From Dryas octopetala (taxonomy: Eukaryota; Streptophyta; Magnoliopsida; Rosales; Rosaceae), in NCBI GenBank assembly GCA_963921425.1, contig OY992837.1:9459896-9523895 (forward strand): 64,000 bases of DNA. Direction: 5' to 3'. The notes beneath the pieces are model-generated. The model did no database searches and had not been told where the DNA came from. It worked only from the letters and a program-made list of their open reading frames with translations. The position numbers and the translations under genes were made by a program. Within the stretch, counting starts at the first letter, position 1. Each line of letters starts with the position of its first letter. Positions 1-12,458 of this stretch are shown in pieces.

Positions 1-374
1 TGCTGCTCCATAAATTGAATGGATGGAAGTTACATGTCTCTCTCATTGCTTTTTATGATTGGCACCTAGATATCTCATTTTTTCTTCACGTGTCCAGTAG
101 ATTTGAGAGAGATCAGTATAATAGTTAAATACATTACGTGTCCAAGCATGCATTGTGTTTCCATTCCTGCTCATACCACTTACAGATATGTTAAAGTTAT
201 GGCTAGACTGTCTTATGAGTCATATGTTCCTTGTACTCCATTTTCTACATCTTAATCTAGACTTATCCTGCATCAAAGCATCTATTGTCTTAAGCATTTG
301 CTTGTAGTTTTTATGTGGATTTTTCATTGAACTTCTCTCTGGTATATTTTTAGGTTTTCATTCTCCATCTCCAG

Positions 375-543
375 CTTAAATCATCTATTTTCAAAGGAGA
401 ATTGCTTGAAGAGCCCATGCTGAACATGAGCAGTTCAGTTGCCGATTCTGGTAAAACCCATGCTTCGGATGTTGCATCTGCAAGCTTCGGGTCAGAGGTT
501 TCTTTAGGTGGGTATTATTCCTGTAAAAGTTGAATATTATCCA

Positions 544-580
<37 letters not shown>

Positions 581-1485
581 TCACTCACTTTCTAAAATTT
601 TTGCAGCATCTGGTATCCCTTGCAGAATTGCATTTTCCAATGCCGGAATCAGAGATATCTACCTAATACCGGTGGTGAGGAAAACATCTGGAAAAGTGCT
701 TCTTGCAGAGAAGCATCCTTTCCGTAGTCGACGAGGAGTTGTACTTGCGATTGCACCATTGGCTGGGTTGAGTGTAAGTCTAAAAATTGGTATATTTTTG
801 TTTTTAGGCCTGGTGAAGTTTCGGTATATCAAAATTGAGTTCCACCCAGAACTTGATTTTAGTATGACATATCAATGAAATTTAGTAATGAAGTGGCTGG
901 CAATCTAGCAATCTGACATTTTAGAATTGGTGACATGTAGCATTCTTGTCTATTTTGAAAAATTCAATTTAAGTTAGAAGTGATATAGTAGAATGATTAG
1001 CCTGTGTCTGTAAACTTTTTTTTATCACCCCTTGAAGGGGGGAAAAAAGAAAGGAAAAAGAAAGGAAAAAGAAATGATAGTAATGCTGCTCACGAACTGT
1101 CACAGGAGCTTTGAAATTCTTTTGATTCTTGTAGATCTGCTTTTCCTTCTGCTCCTTGTTTTATGTATATATGGTTGATTTTGTTTCTCATATTAAACAG
1201 CCAAAGGTAGATGAGAACCATCCGACATGGTTGCATCTTCAGATTAGAGAATTTGAACCAAAATTCCAGACAAACAAAGTTAGAGGCTATCATTCAGTGA
1301 TGTCCAATCATGTGGCTGCTGATGGGAGATGGACACTTGGTTTTCCAAATGCAAAAGCATGTGAGGCTGCTCGATTGTCGATACTTGAGGAAACTAGGAA
1401 ACAGAGATCCTCTGTTGAGAGTGTACTCGCTCCTCTACTGCACTATAATTGTCTTGGAAATTTATCAGAGAGCCAAGATGAGTGA
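375..1485 (+). CDS. TT9: TT9/GFS9 (CLEC16A-like) protein, last three exons
   Basis: This is the 3' end of a gene that begins upstream of the window. I infer exons at 375-507, 607-773 and 1201-1485. The acceptors at 374, 606 and 1200 end in AG, the donors after 507 and 773 are GT, and the phases join without a stop until TGA at 1483-1485. The visible C-terminal part is about 194 residues. It contains 'APLAGLS', then after the intron 'PKVDENHPTWLHL', 'DGRWTLGF' and 'RSSVESVLAPLL'. From memory this layout matches the C-terminus of plant TRANSPARENT TESTA 9/GREEN FLUORESCENT SEED 9, the CLEC16A homologue acting at the Golgi in vacuolar trafficking and flavonoid accumulation. The N-terminal FPL domain lies outside the window, so the assignment rests on the tail only. 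A CT repeat sits in the intron just before the second exon. Confidence 0.6.
547..576. repeat. (CT)n microsatellite in TT9-like intron
   Basis: About 15 CT dinucleotides lie in the short intron between the exons ending at 507 and starting at 607. It probably serves as part of the polypyrimidine-rich stretch before the acceptor. Its antisense reading gives an Arg-Glu-rich open frame that is not a gene. Confidence 0.9.
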
Positions 1486-1952
1486 AGCTTTTATTGAGGG
1501 GTTGAAACTTTTAAGTTGTCCTGCTAACAATTTCAGTTTTCTTGTAATTGTTATCCTCTCTTCTTTTCCTCTTAAATTTTGTTTCTGTAACACACAAGGT
1601 TGATTTCCACAATAATACTGGGGTAGAAATGTTTCATATTGGATTTATGGACTCAAATAGAATACGTACAAATACGGAAATTCAGTTTGTTGGATGGAAT
1701 TTCAACTCAAAGTTGTCAAGATTATAATATCCAAGATGATTAAGGAATAAATCTTCATTCTTCCATGATAATATAGCACAATGATGAACTTTAAATATGG
1801 AACCGATAGTTTTTTTTTTTTTATCATCAATATTCTTGCCACGTACATCTTTTCTGATTGATGCTGATTTGATGGACCATCATTTCAGCACAAATTGTAA
1901 ATTGTATTTGATTTGTAATTGATTGGAAATATAATCATCTGCCTAATTTGGT

Positions 1953-2049
1953 GGTGTCACCTCTCATTTCGAGGATCTTGTACTCTATCTATAGGGACAT
2001 TGTATACGTACACTTGTTGTACATGAGAATTTGTCCTCGAAGTGACACC
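1953..2049. repeat. Small foldback (97 nt)
   Basis: GGTGTCAC followed seven bases later by TTCGAGGA on the left is mirrored by TCCTCGAAGTGACACC on the right (2034-2049). An inner TTGTAC/GTACA pairing lies between. It may be a relic MITE; no target duplication was found. Confidence 0.45.
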
Positions 2050-3100
2050 GGCCCATTACTAGAGCCCAGAGGCCTGGTAACAAAAATGCACTTGAAGATG
2101 CCCAGATCAACCCAATTAGGTGATGAGGGATTTAATTCATTGAATCTAGTTTTGACATTACTGGGATCTGGGGATTTTTAATTCAGCTGGGTTTTGATTG
2201 TATACTCCTACGGCTCTGCACAAGTAATCCTGCTGATCGATCATGTCCAAATGGAATAAGTGCTTGTTACTGCACTATTGAAATGGAAAGGCTTAGGCAA
2301 AGCAGCTTGAAATAATTGGTCTAGTCGGTTGCAGATTAGATGATCATAGATATCAGAGCAAAAACCAATATGTACATAATATTTGCAGCAATGAAATGCA
2401 GCAAAAGCTGTACTTAGTGATCAGAACTGGACTGCCCACCACTTATCTGATGCAATGTTTTTGAAGTACTGCAGGAATTGAAGCTCGTGCCTGCTTTGAA
2501 TGCATGCTGTATTATGTAGTACATACTTCAGTGCGGTCCTGGCTCTTTCAAAGTAACAACTCAGCAACCAGGCCAGCTCAGGAGTGAGAAGTACGTACAA
2601 GCTTATATAGCAGCTAGCTGCATATTCATTAAAGCATGCACGAGACTCTTCACTATAGCCTTGCAGCTTGGTGCAGAAGATAGATATATCATATATATCA
2701 ACTCATCAGTTGAAGTAACCATATATATCTATCTGATCGATATATATCTCCTTTATATTCTCATGAATATATTGACCAAAAAAAAAAAATTTCTCATGAA
2801 TATATATATGAATCATATGATGGTGGATGCCGCCTTTTAAGTCTAAAATGAATTGAACTTAAATACTATTTAAAATAAGTAGTTTAATTAATTAGCTTTA
2901 GCATTTTAGATACCAAGCATATATAAATTAATTAATAAAAGTAATGAAAACTTTTGGGAAAAGGAGTGTGTGGTACGTAATTCCATCACCTTTACATTAA
3001 CAAGGCTGTCATGTCAAAATTAGAGCAACTTTTTCTCTCAAATTCTAACCTTTAAAGTCTGGCCGGCCACCCTTGTTGCCATACATATATAGATATATAT

Positions 3101-3103
<3 letters not shown>

Positions 3104-3139
<36 letters not shown>
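3104..3139. repeat. (CT)n microsatellite
   Basis: This is an uninterrupted TC/CT tract of about 36 bases. Confidence 0.95.
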
Positions 3140-3148
<9 letters not shown>

Positions 3149-3927
3149 ATTGCTTTTCACCCACATGGCCACGTATAGGACCAAAGATGCTTATTTGAAG
3201 AGCTTAAAAGCATAAAATGAGCGACCCTTTTGAGTAGATAATGCCATATTTTACTTTTAATATGGCTTTATGAGAGAGTGCTTTACTTTAAGCAAAAGAG
3301 AGAGAGGGCTAGCTAGAAAAATTAAAAACCAATTAAATATTACAACTCTAATGCATTGTCTTCCCATAACATGAGATATTAAAGGACTTGATAGTGAAAG
3401 AAGCCCTAACTTTGATCACTTTGAGTACACAAATCTCATGTCCATACACAGATTAACAAGAAAGTAACAGTTAATAGTTATATATATATGGATGGTTTTT
3501 CTTTAGACCAAGTTAACCGTTATTGGTGTGTGAGAGAGAAAAAAGAGAAAGAGAAAAGAAAGAGAATAGAGAGAGAATGGGTTAGGGTGTATTCTAAGTA
3601 ATTGTAAATATTCGTCTCATTTTCAAACGCTCCTTTTCTTGCAATATTGGTGAGAGTAGTGCTTTGTGTTCAAATTATTTGGTGGCTTTCTAAGTCTTTT
3701 TAGGCCAACAAAGATATATAGAAGAAGCTTTTTTGACTGGGGAATGAGAGCTACAATGCTCTCCCGACCCAGAAAGAATAAACAGGTGCGGGGTTTTGGT
3801 TTATATGTGCTTGTATAAGCACTGTAATTGGGTCCCACTCTCATATCGTGCAGACCCCATTCTTCATTTAATTAAAACTTTTATACATGAAATTTTCTAA
3901 CAAAAAATATAAGGTATATAATAATTT

Positions 3928-4499
3928 TGAGAAAATTACAAATGTGGTCCACTTATTTTATATCTAGTTCAATTTTGGTTCACGATCTTTTTTAAGTTCA
4001 ATTTTGGTCAACTTATTTTATATTTAGTTCAATTTTGATCCACAATCTTTTTTAAATTATGATTTTAAATCATTTTGGTTGTATTTTCTTCAATTATAAT
4101 TGAAATATAAGTTATATTTTATTATTTTTTAGTCATAGGAACCAATTTGGAGTATTATAATTAAAGAGAATTGAAGTTTGAAAATTTTGAAAATTTTTTA
4201 AGAAAAATTTGTAGTTTCGGATACCGTACTTTGGAGACAATTATCTTAAGTTTTAAAACTCTGATTTGAATGATCTTTATATGATTGCAAAGAGGAGATG
4301 CATAGCTTTAAAACAAGTATATGTTTGCTGAATTTGGCTGAGATTTGATAGGGTAAAAGGCGAGACAAATTTGAGAAAATAAATCTGGACCTTTATTGAA
4401 TAAGTTAAACAATTAGTGGACCAAAACAGAACTTAAAAAAGATCGTGGACCAAAATTAAATTAGGTATAAAATACGTAGACTAAATCTGTAATTTCTTC
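3928..4499. mobile_element. MULE-type MITE, 572 bp, 9-bp TSD
   Basis: The element is flanked by a perfect 9-bp direct repeat, TAATAATTT, at 3919-3927 and 4500-4508. The ends are inverted: left TGAGAAAATTACAAATGTGG, right (reverse complement) GAAGAAATTACAGATTTAG, and the similarity continues inward through a 'GTCCAC..ATTTTATA' block. The left subterminal part holds two tandem copies of a 'TTCAATTTTGGTYCACRATCTTTTTTAA' type unit. A 9-bp target duplication is the Mutator (MULE) signature. There is no coding capacity, so it must be mobilised in trans. A related copy enters the window at about 63715 and runs off its end. Confidence 0.85.
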
Positions 4500-4508
4500 T
4501 AATAATTT

Positions 4509-7500
4509 TTTAACTACATGAATCTGAACCACGCATTCAGTTAATTGTCAATTTAATTAATATATAATCAAGATTCACATTTAATGTTTTTCAGTTCTTC
4601 ATGACTCATAATAATAAAAAAATCCCTGCATGGTTATTAATTTGGATACCAAGTTGGAACACAATTCAAAATTTGAAAAAAACAAAAAAAAAATCTTAAA
4701 TTTATTGAATGGGTGTTTTTACCTCCATTAAAAAAATTAGTTTAAGAACTTAATTTATATACAAAATAAAAGTTTGAACACTCAATTTATTAATTCTTAA
4801 ACTCAAATAAAAGTTTCCAATATCATCACTAGTTTTCTCCAATGATGATTAATTGTTAAATTGTTATCTATCTCTTTCATTCTTTGGATTTCTATAACAT
4901 ATATGTTTCATAAAACTAGCAAAGCACTATATAGTAAAATTTATTCAGCAAACATTGATATGCATATATATCAATTAGCCGCGGGGGAAGAGAAAAGGCA
5001 TGGATTTATAATTAAACTCCAGTAAAAGTAGTAGATGATTGAGGAATGAAAGGGTCGGGAGATCTCTAGTTTGTTGTGTAAAGATCTGCATTTATTTTTA
5101 TCTTTAATGCTCAATTCCATGTATTTTATATTAATTATTAGCTTAACATGCACCTAGCTAGCTAATTAAGTTGCTAAGTTGGTGAGTAGTGTTTTAGCTC
5201 TCCTTTCTATGTTTCATGCTGCAGAATATATAAGACCAACTGGGTCTTGCCCCTAAAAAAGCCTTACACACCTACAATACTACCAGAGTGACTGAATTCA
5301 GCTGACGAATTAAGAAGGAGATCGAAGAGAATAAGAGAAGCATATTTGGCCTTAGATACTGGTAGTTTTAGGATATATACGCGTACAGTTGATCATATTT
5401 TGTCAATGGATTTTGTTTGGTTTTAGATAACAGTGTAAGAGTTGTGTACCGTGTAGTTCAAATACAATTACTCACCTTATCAGTAGTCTTTCTTTTGTCA
5501 GACTATCTAATTCGATCTAGTCAAAGTGATAAAATTTGAAACAATACCAGTAGAACATAAAGCCATAAAGGCGTGTTGCCAACAAATAAAACCGAGAAGG
5601 ATATATATAGTCTTGAGAAAGCAGCTTCATAATGTTCTCTTTTACACAACCCATTTGTTGTTCATAGGACCTATATATAATAGGTTGGTAGTTTTACCAA
5701 TGGAGACTGGATTGTCCTCATTGGATTTAACATTTAGGTTTGATTATGAAGCCTTATATATTGTTGGTTGCATGCATCTAATAAGGGACCTTCAAATTAT
5801 TTAATCAGCAAGGTGCGAGAATCTGGTGGGTGGAATTGAATGATGAAAATCTGGTGGGTGTGGTGCTTTCAAAGGAGCCTTTAAAATCAATGGATAATAC
5901 TTCTGTTATGGTCAGGAGCTTCTCTTCCTTACAAGTTGATTTGAGTTCAACTGTTCAAAAAATATTACTATATTTGTGTGTGTGTGTGTTTTTTTTTTTT
6001 TGGAATATTTGCATGGACATGGGTGTCTGATTGTTGGGTTAACAAGAGTACGCATGGAGTTTTGCTGTAAAAAGTTATGTTAAGAGTATTGAGTATTTTA
6101 GTAAATATTCTCTATTTGATAGTTTAATAACTGACATATTATAGATGTTGCTAAACTATCGATGTGAATTTCAGATCAACTGAAATTTTATTGAATTACA
6201 TAATTTAAATTAGCAATTGAACAATATAACATATCATGTATAAGTTAAGATAAATTTATGAGAGTATTCCAAGCTTTGCATTTAGTATATGAAATATGAC
6301 CTCTTCACTTATTATCCAAATATTAGTTTTGATCTAGATGCTTCAATTTAACATATCTTCCTAATGATCATCTAAGATATGTGGAAATGACATTCTTGTA
6401 ATTTGACATGCAAATTTGAGAAAAAAAGAAAAGAAAGAAACCAATTAAAGAAGGTCCAAAAGCTCAACTTTATGTAATAAAGGAGAGTGAGAGTGGAGGG
6501 AATGTCTGAAGTTGTTATTAATCTCCATGCAACATGCAATTAAAGCGTCAAGCACGGTCTCTGTTATTATTGATCAACGAACCAAATATTTTCAATCAAA
6601 TCGTTCATTTGTTTTATTAAAGTTAAATAAGCAAATGAGTTTTGATTTGGCTAATTTTTTACAAGGATGATCTATCAATGAAGATGTAAAAAATGAACGA
6701 TTCGGATTGACACAAAACTACTCGTGTAAGCCTAAACAAGATCATATCTCAACATAAATAAGTTAAGGTATACCTCAATAGAAGGAGCCTGTATATACAT
6801 ATAAATTTGGATATATTTATGTATATGTATGCATATTGCATAAGTAGAAATATATAATATAAAAAATTAATCTAAACAAAATGAATGGGGTCCTGGGGAA
6901 CTTTAAGCTTTATTCCATGTCTTTGAGTCCGGAAGAAAATCGTACACAGTTCCCGATTCCCTCAGACACATATTAGAGAGTCCCCATTCTCTTTTCAGGT
7001 CCTCGGTTTTGGCAGATCCATTAATCCATTCCATGGTCCTCAGAAACAAATGCGGGTCATGACTTGACCCTCTCATTCTCTCTCACTACTCTCACTCCCT
7101 CTCTTGCTTCAAATTAATTATTAATATATATCAGCCTCTTTCTCTGTTTCTCTCATTGGTGAAATTATGCAGTACAGCACTCCCATACACCTATGACCTC
7201 CTCATATTGATGTTAACTAGGATCACTCAATAATGTGACACAACTGCGGATCAGAAATTGTTTTTGGTGGGGGGAAATGACAAGAAAACTCTGAAATATT
7301 TCTCATTGCTCTTATCTCAGCTTTTTTGAGACATTTTATTAAATATTTCGCCCATTTTTTCAAAGAAAACATTAAAGAAAACTTATGATGCTGGGACAAT
7401 TTAATGGCTGAACATGTATAGTGGATCCGCCAGTAATGTGACAAATAATATAAAAAATAAAATTATTAAGTTTTTCATTGAATTTGTTCATTAAATGATG

Positions 7501-8500
7501 ACCTAGTTGGCTAGTTTGTACTTATTTAAATTAATTTGGACGCATTTTGAACCTCATTATTTATATGTATACTGATATTGCATCTTTTGGTAAACATATT
7601 TGGCATTCTTGAGTAAGCAAATGAGACTTAGAATGAGCTAAGAATATTTAAACAAGATATCATTTGAAAAACAAATTTGATAACTTTAGCATTATAGATT
7701 ATTTAGTTGTTTTTAGAATTAGGAATGCTAGCTTTTTATCCAAAAAGAGAAAAAGGAAGAAAGAGCTAATAGTGGCAGGAATTTGGTAGATTACAGAGAG
7801 ATTAATATATATCTATACCAAAGATTAAAGATTTTCTGTATATGTATACACTAGAAATGGGGTGTTTGTTTCTAGGTTAGCACTATCATGTTTATTAATT
7901 AATTAATTAATTAAAACTCTTTGCATAAAAGAGAGAGACGCACTTCCGAACGAAGACCATATCTTTTATGAAATTTGATGTAGTGTGAGAAAGAGAGGCA
8001 AAGCTGAGTTGCCTTTGATACTGGTGCATATTAGTCCTGCTTGTCAGCACATGCATTCCACTTTCCACTACAAAATCGACTTTGGACCCCAAATTTTACC
8101 TCACCTACAAGAAAAGCACACTCCACCCTTCCACACACCCCCTTCCCCTCTCTCTCTCTCTCCAAATCATCATGATCATCATCTAGACTAGGATAACAAA
8201 CCAAGTCTCATACAACTATACACTGCATATATAATTGATCTGCGCTATAGCTACATATAGCTGAGTTCAAACCTAGCTAGAATCTCCCTTTAGCCTGCTC
8301 TCCCAAAACCCTTCTCATCACTTCCTTCTTTCAACATTAAACTCACCATATATGCCATGAACCCAAAACATCATCATGATCAACATGTTCTCCATCTATT
8401 AATTCACCCTCTAATTAAATATTTAACCTTCTTTTGAATTTCTTCTCTGCTAATTATACAAAGCAAGCAAGTAATTGCAGATATTAGAGAGTAGTTGAAG
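4509..8500. other. Gene-free stretch and SMXL promoter region
   Basis: I see no supported gene. The DNA is AT-rich with short GT (about 5976-5990), T and TA runs. The last kilobase (about 7900-8500), rich in C/T on the plus strand, is the likely promoter and 5' UTR of the SMXL gene that starts at 8501. The 92-codon frame at 5526-5804 has no recognisable motif, no good initiation context and no neighbours in frame. Confidence 0.55.
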
Positions 8501-11500
8501 ATGAGAGCAGGAGGCTGCACACTTCAACAGGGTCTGACTACAGAGGCTGCAAACGTAGTGAAGCAAGCAGTAACCCTAGCCAGGCACCGCGGCCATGCCC
8601 AAGTCACTCCTCTCCATGTTGCAAGCACCATGCTTTCTTCTGCAACCGGCCTATTGAGAACCGCTTGCCTTCAATCACACTCTCACCCACTTCAATGCAA
8701 AGCCCTTGAGCTTTGCTTCAATGTTGCCCTCAACCGCCTCCCCGCCTCCAACTCCAGCCCCATGTTGGGTTCTCACCACCCCCAAAACACCTCCATCTCC
8801 AATGCCTTGGTGGCCGCCTTCAAGCGCGCACAGGCTCACCAAAGGCGCGGCTCTATTGAGAACCAGCAGCAGCCCCTCCTAGCAGTCAAAATAGAGTTGG
8901 AGCAACTCATAATCTCTATCTTAGATGACCCAAGTGTTAGTAGAGTCATGAGAGAAGCTGGTTTCTCAAGTACCCAAGTGAAAAGCAATGTGGAACAAGC
9001 TGTGTCATTAGAAATATGTTCCCAAAGTACCCCTAATTCTGTGAGTACTGCTAAGTCTAACAAAGAAAGCAATCTCCTAGTCCAAGGTAAACCAGTAGTA
9101 GTGGTACCAGCTGCAGATCCAGTTAGGAATGAGGATGTGACAAGCGTTATAGAGAATTTGGTGAACAAAAGAAGGAAAAGTATCGTGGTTGTGGGAGAGT
9201 GTCTTGCTAGTATTGAGGGTGTGGTTAGAGGAGTGATGGACAAGGTTGACAAGGGAGATGTTGTTGAGGCTTTGAGAGAGGTCAAATTTGTAACCCTTTT
9301 ACTCTCCACTTTTGGGAATTTCTCTAGAGTAGAGGTTGAACACAAACTTGGAGAGCTTAACAGTGTGGTGAGGAGCTGTGTTGGCAAAGGGGTCATTTTG
9401 TACTTGGGAGATCTCAAGTGGACTAGTGAATACAGGGCTAGTAGTTCAAGTGAGCAGGGAAGGGGGTATTATTGTCCTGTGGAGCACATGATCATGGAGC
9501 TGGGGAACTTGGTTTGTGGCATTAATGGAGTAGAGAATGGGAGGCTTTGGCTTTTGGGGATTGCTACTTTCCAAACTTACATGAGATGCAAATCTGGTTA
9601 TCCATCACTGGAGACTGTTTGGGGTATTCACCCCCTTACAATTCCTCCCGGCAGCCTGCGCTTGAGTCTTGTTACTGCTGACAGGTAAAAGCAGTTGGTA
9701 AAGTTTCATGAAATTAATATTTCCATCCTTGTATATTATCTCATCACTCATATAATTTGTCTTTCAAAAGTGTTCAGATATTCTTGGAATTACCTACAAT
9801 TAGTATTGTACTTCTCTTTCATTTCTTGATCTTGAGGAAAATGTGCAAAGAACTTTGATTAAGTACTTTTGTCTTTTCTTCCTTTTGAATTGGATGGGGG
9901 AATGGTGAACAAGGACTTGTCTTTAGCATTACCTCTCTTCTTGAGTACTAGTGAAGGCTATTCATTCTTATGCAACTTTACTTGTATTTACAGTGACCTG
10001 AGTGAGTCTACAAGCAGCAAGATAGCAGCTGAAACTGGAACCAGCAGCAGGCTAATACAACTTGAAGGTGGAGATCTGAAGCAACTCACTTGCTGCGCCG
10101 AGTGCTCAGCCAAGTTCGAAGCTGAAGCTCGAAGCTTACAAAGCAGCAGCATCTGTAACAGTGAATCCACCACTTCAAGCCAGCTTCCTGCATGGCTCCA
10201 ACAGTACAAAAATGAGAGCAAAGGACTAAGCACCACCACTAATGATCCTCAGGTACTTGTAATTAATTATAACATCTTAATCAATTTCTTAATTAAACTT
10301 CAGAATTATTACCCTACATATATGTGGCCCAACATTATTGATGGAAGTACTCCAAAACTAACTTTTTTCCCTTTGCAATTATCTTGTTCTCTTTTCTTTT
10401 GTTCCAGAGCTCTGTCCCAGTTGCAGACCTTTGCAAAAAGTGGAACTCTATTTGCAATTCAAGGCACCAACATTCCAATTCCTCTGAGAAAACCCTCACA
10501 TTCTCTTCTCTCTCACCCTCTTCCTCCACTTCCGGTTTCTCGTACGAGCAGCAACCACAACAACAACACCCTAATTTGCACCACCACCACCATTATCAGT
10601 ACTGGCCAGTGGTCGAAGTACGACCCAAACAGCACTCATGGAAGGACCAACACAATTTCTGGATGTTCGAAACCCCTAACAAGGCAGTATCACTCGAACC
10701 CAGTTTGAGAATGTACAACATTAATCCGGAGAACAAAAATAAGGATTTATACCCCAATATTTCATCGAATGCGAATTCTACCCCTAACTCAGCCTCATCC
10801 AGTGATGTTGTCATGGAAACAGACTACGTCCAGAAGTTCAAGGAACTCAATGCTGAGAGCCTCAAAACCCTATGCAATGCATTGGAGGCAAAGGTCCCAT
10901 GGCAAAAGGACATAGTTCCCGAAATCGCCAGCACCATCTTAAAATGCAGGTCTGGAATGGTAAGAAGAAAAGGCAAAGTGGCGGGAAATTATCAAAGCGA
11001 GATCAAAGAGGAAACATGGCTGTTCTTCCAAGGCCTCGACATGGAAGCCAAAACAAAGGTTGCAAGGGAATTGGCGAGGCTTGTTTTCGGGTCTCAAACC
11101 AACCTCATCTCCATTGCCTTGAGCAGTTTCTCGTCAACTCGAGCTGATTCAACCGAGGATTGCAGGAACAAGAGATCGAGAGACGAAAAGAGCTGCAGCT
11201 ACGTAGACAGGTTCGCGGAAGCGGTGTCCTTTAATCCACACAGAGTGTTTTTGGTGGAGGATGTGGAGCAAGCGGACTACTGCTCTCAAATGGGGTTCAA
11301 GAGAGCGATGGAGAGAGGAAGAATAGCGAATTCGAGTGGCCAAGAAGTTAGTCTTGGAGATGCCATTGTTATTCTGAGCTGCGAAAGCTTCAGCTCGAGA
11401 TCAAGAGCTTGCTCTCCCCCTGTCAAGCAAAAAACAGAAGATGGTGCTGCAGCTGTAGAGGAAACAAGCCCTTGTGTGTCTCTTGATCTGAACATTTCAT

Positions 11501-11601
11501 TCGGTGATGAAGATGATGATAATGAGTATCAGTCGATTGATGACATTGGTCTTCTTGAATCGGTGGATCGAAGGATTATTTTCAAAATTCAAGAATTGTG
11601 A
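8501..11601 (+). CDS. SMXL3: SMXL protein of the SMXL3/4/5 type (ClpB-like co-repressor)
   Basis: Three exons are inferred: 8501-9684, 9994-10252 and 10408-11601, with GT-AG introns and consistent phases, giving about 878 residues. The start at 8501 gives MRAGGCTLQQ, the family's usual N-terminus. Residues 1 to about 170 are the double Clp-N domain, with 'RGHAQVTPLHVASTMLSS' and 'ISILDDPSVSRVMREAGF'. The first AAA-like domain has a degenerate P-loop (GECLASIE). The second has QGLDMEAKTKVA where an active Walker A would have G-x4-GK-S/T. The EAR motif LDLNI is at residue 840 (11482), suggesting TOPLESS recruitment. No RGKT degron is seen, as expected for the strigolactone-insensitive SMXL3/4/5 clade that promotes phloem formation. 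'TGLLRTACLQSH' favours SMXL3, but the exact orthologue needs a tree. It should be nuclear. Confidence 0.85.
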
Positions 11602-12044
11602 GAAAAAAAAAAAAAAAGAATAGAATGTGATCAGGTGGTTTTTCTTTCTCATTTTTAATTATTAGCTTTTGAGCTAGATGTCTTTTTGCTTCTTTTGAAA
11701 CTTTTTTTGTTTAATTAGCATGTTTTTAGATTCTTAGGCTGGAGATTAAAAGAGTTTTCCTCTTTATGTAAAACTACATGTATATTATCATCCATATGAT
11801 TTTCCTGTAACAAGTTAATTGGTTGTCGATCGGTTTAATTTCCATAATTTTTTTCTTTTTTCCTTTTTATTTTTTAAGCAGACATCTCTTTTTTACTTTT
11901 CTTTCCCTTATTTGTGCATATATGGAAACAACCATTACAGTTCTTGTGCATGCACCAAACTATACTGGAGTAGATATGACGTAGTGGAAAGTTTCATCTT
12001 TCCACCTCCTATCACTATTTTGTACCACCAAGCTATTCCCATTT
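11602..12044. other. SMXL 3' flank
   Basis: A poly(A)-like run follows the stop at once (11603-11617). T-rich DNA then follows, holding the likely 3' UTR. I see no gene. Confidence 0.5.
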
Positions 12045-12458
12045 CCCATGGGAAAATATTTGGGTCAACCCTTCCCCCAAAATAATAATTTCGATAATAT
12101 CGACGCATGATCGAAACCGTTCACTTTTTAAATCACCTATTATAGATCATTTCTACAAAAAATCAAATCAATCGGAAATCGTTTGATTATATAACTGTTG
12201 TCAATTAAGTAGAAAAAATTGATAGTTTTCAATTAAAGAGTGATTTTTTGACCAAACCGTTGATTTTTCTATCTAATCAACAACAGTTATATAATCAAAC
12301 GATTTCCGATTGAGTTAATTTTTTGCAGAGATGATCTATAATAAGTGATCTAAAAAGTGAACGATTCTGATCATGCACCGATTTACCAAAATTATTATTT
12401 TAGGGGAAGGGGTGACCTTGGAGTACCCCAAAGGGTGACCCAAGTAGTGTCCCATGGA
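12045..12458. mobile_element. Foldback MITE, arms about 165 bp
   Basis: The arms run from CCCATGGGAAAATATTTGGG on the left to its approximate reverse complement ending CCCATGGA on the right. They match over nearly their whole length, including 'TCGGAAATCGTTTGATTATA' and 'TATTATAGATCAT'. The right arm holds about 24 extra bases, a partial tandem copy of its 'GGGTGACC' end. No clear target duplication was found, so the superfamily is open. The open frame at 12357-12551 starts in this arm and is not a gene. Confidence 0.75.

Larger units (their letters stand above)
1486..3927. other. Gene-free stretch downstream of TT9-like gene
   Basis: I see no gene here. The first few hundred bases should be the 3' UTR and terminator region of the upstream gene. 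There is a small imperfect foldback at 1953-2049 and a CT microsatellite at 3104-3139. The open frames in this stretch are short and have no recognisable composition. Confidence 0.6.

Noticed and set aside
391-588. Minus-strand open frame with an Arg-Glu repeat
   Set aside because: It is the antisense of the CT microsatellite and of the TT9-like exon.
8836-9417. 193-codon minus frame
   Set aside because: It is antisense to SMXL exon 1, with no independent motif.
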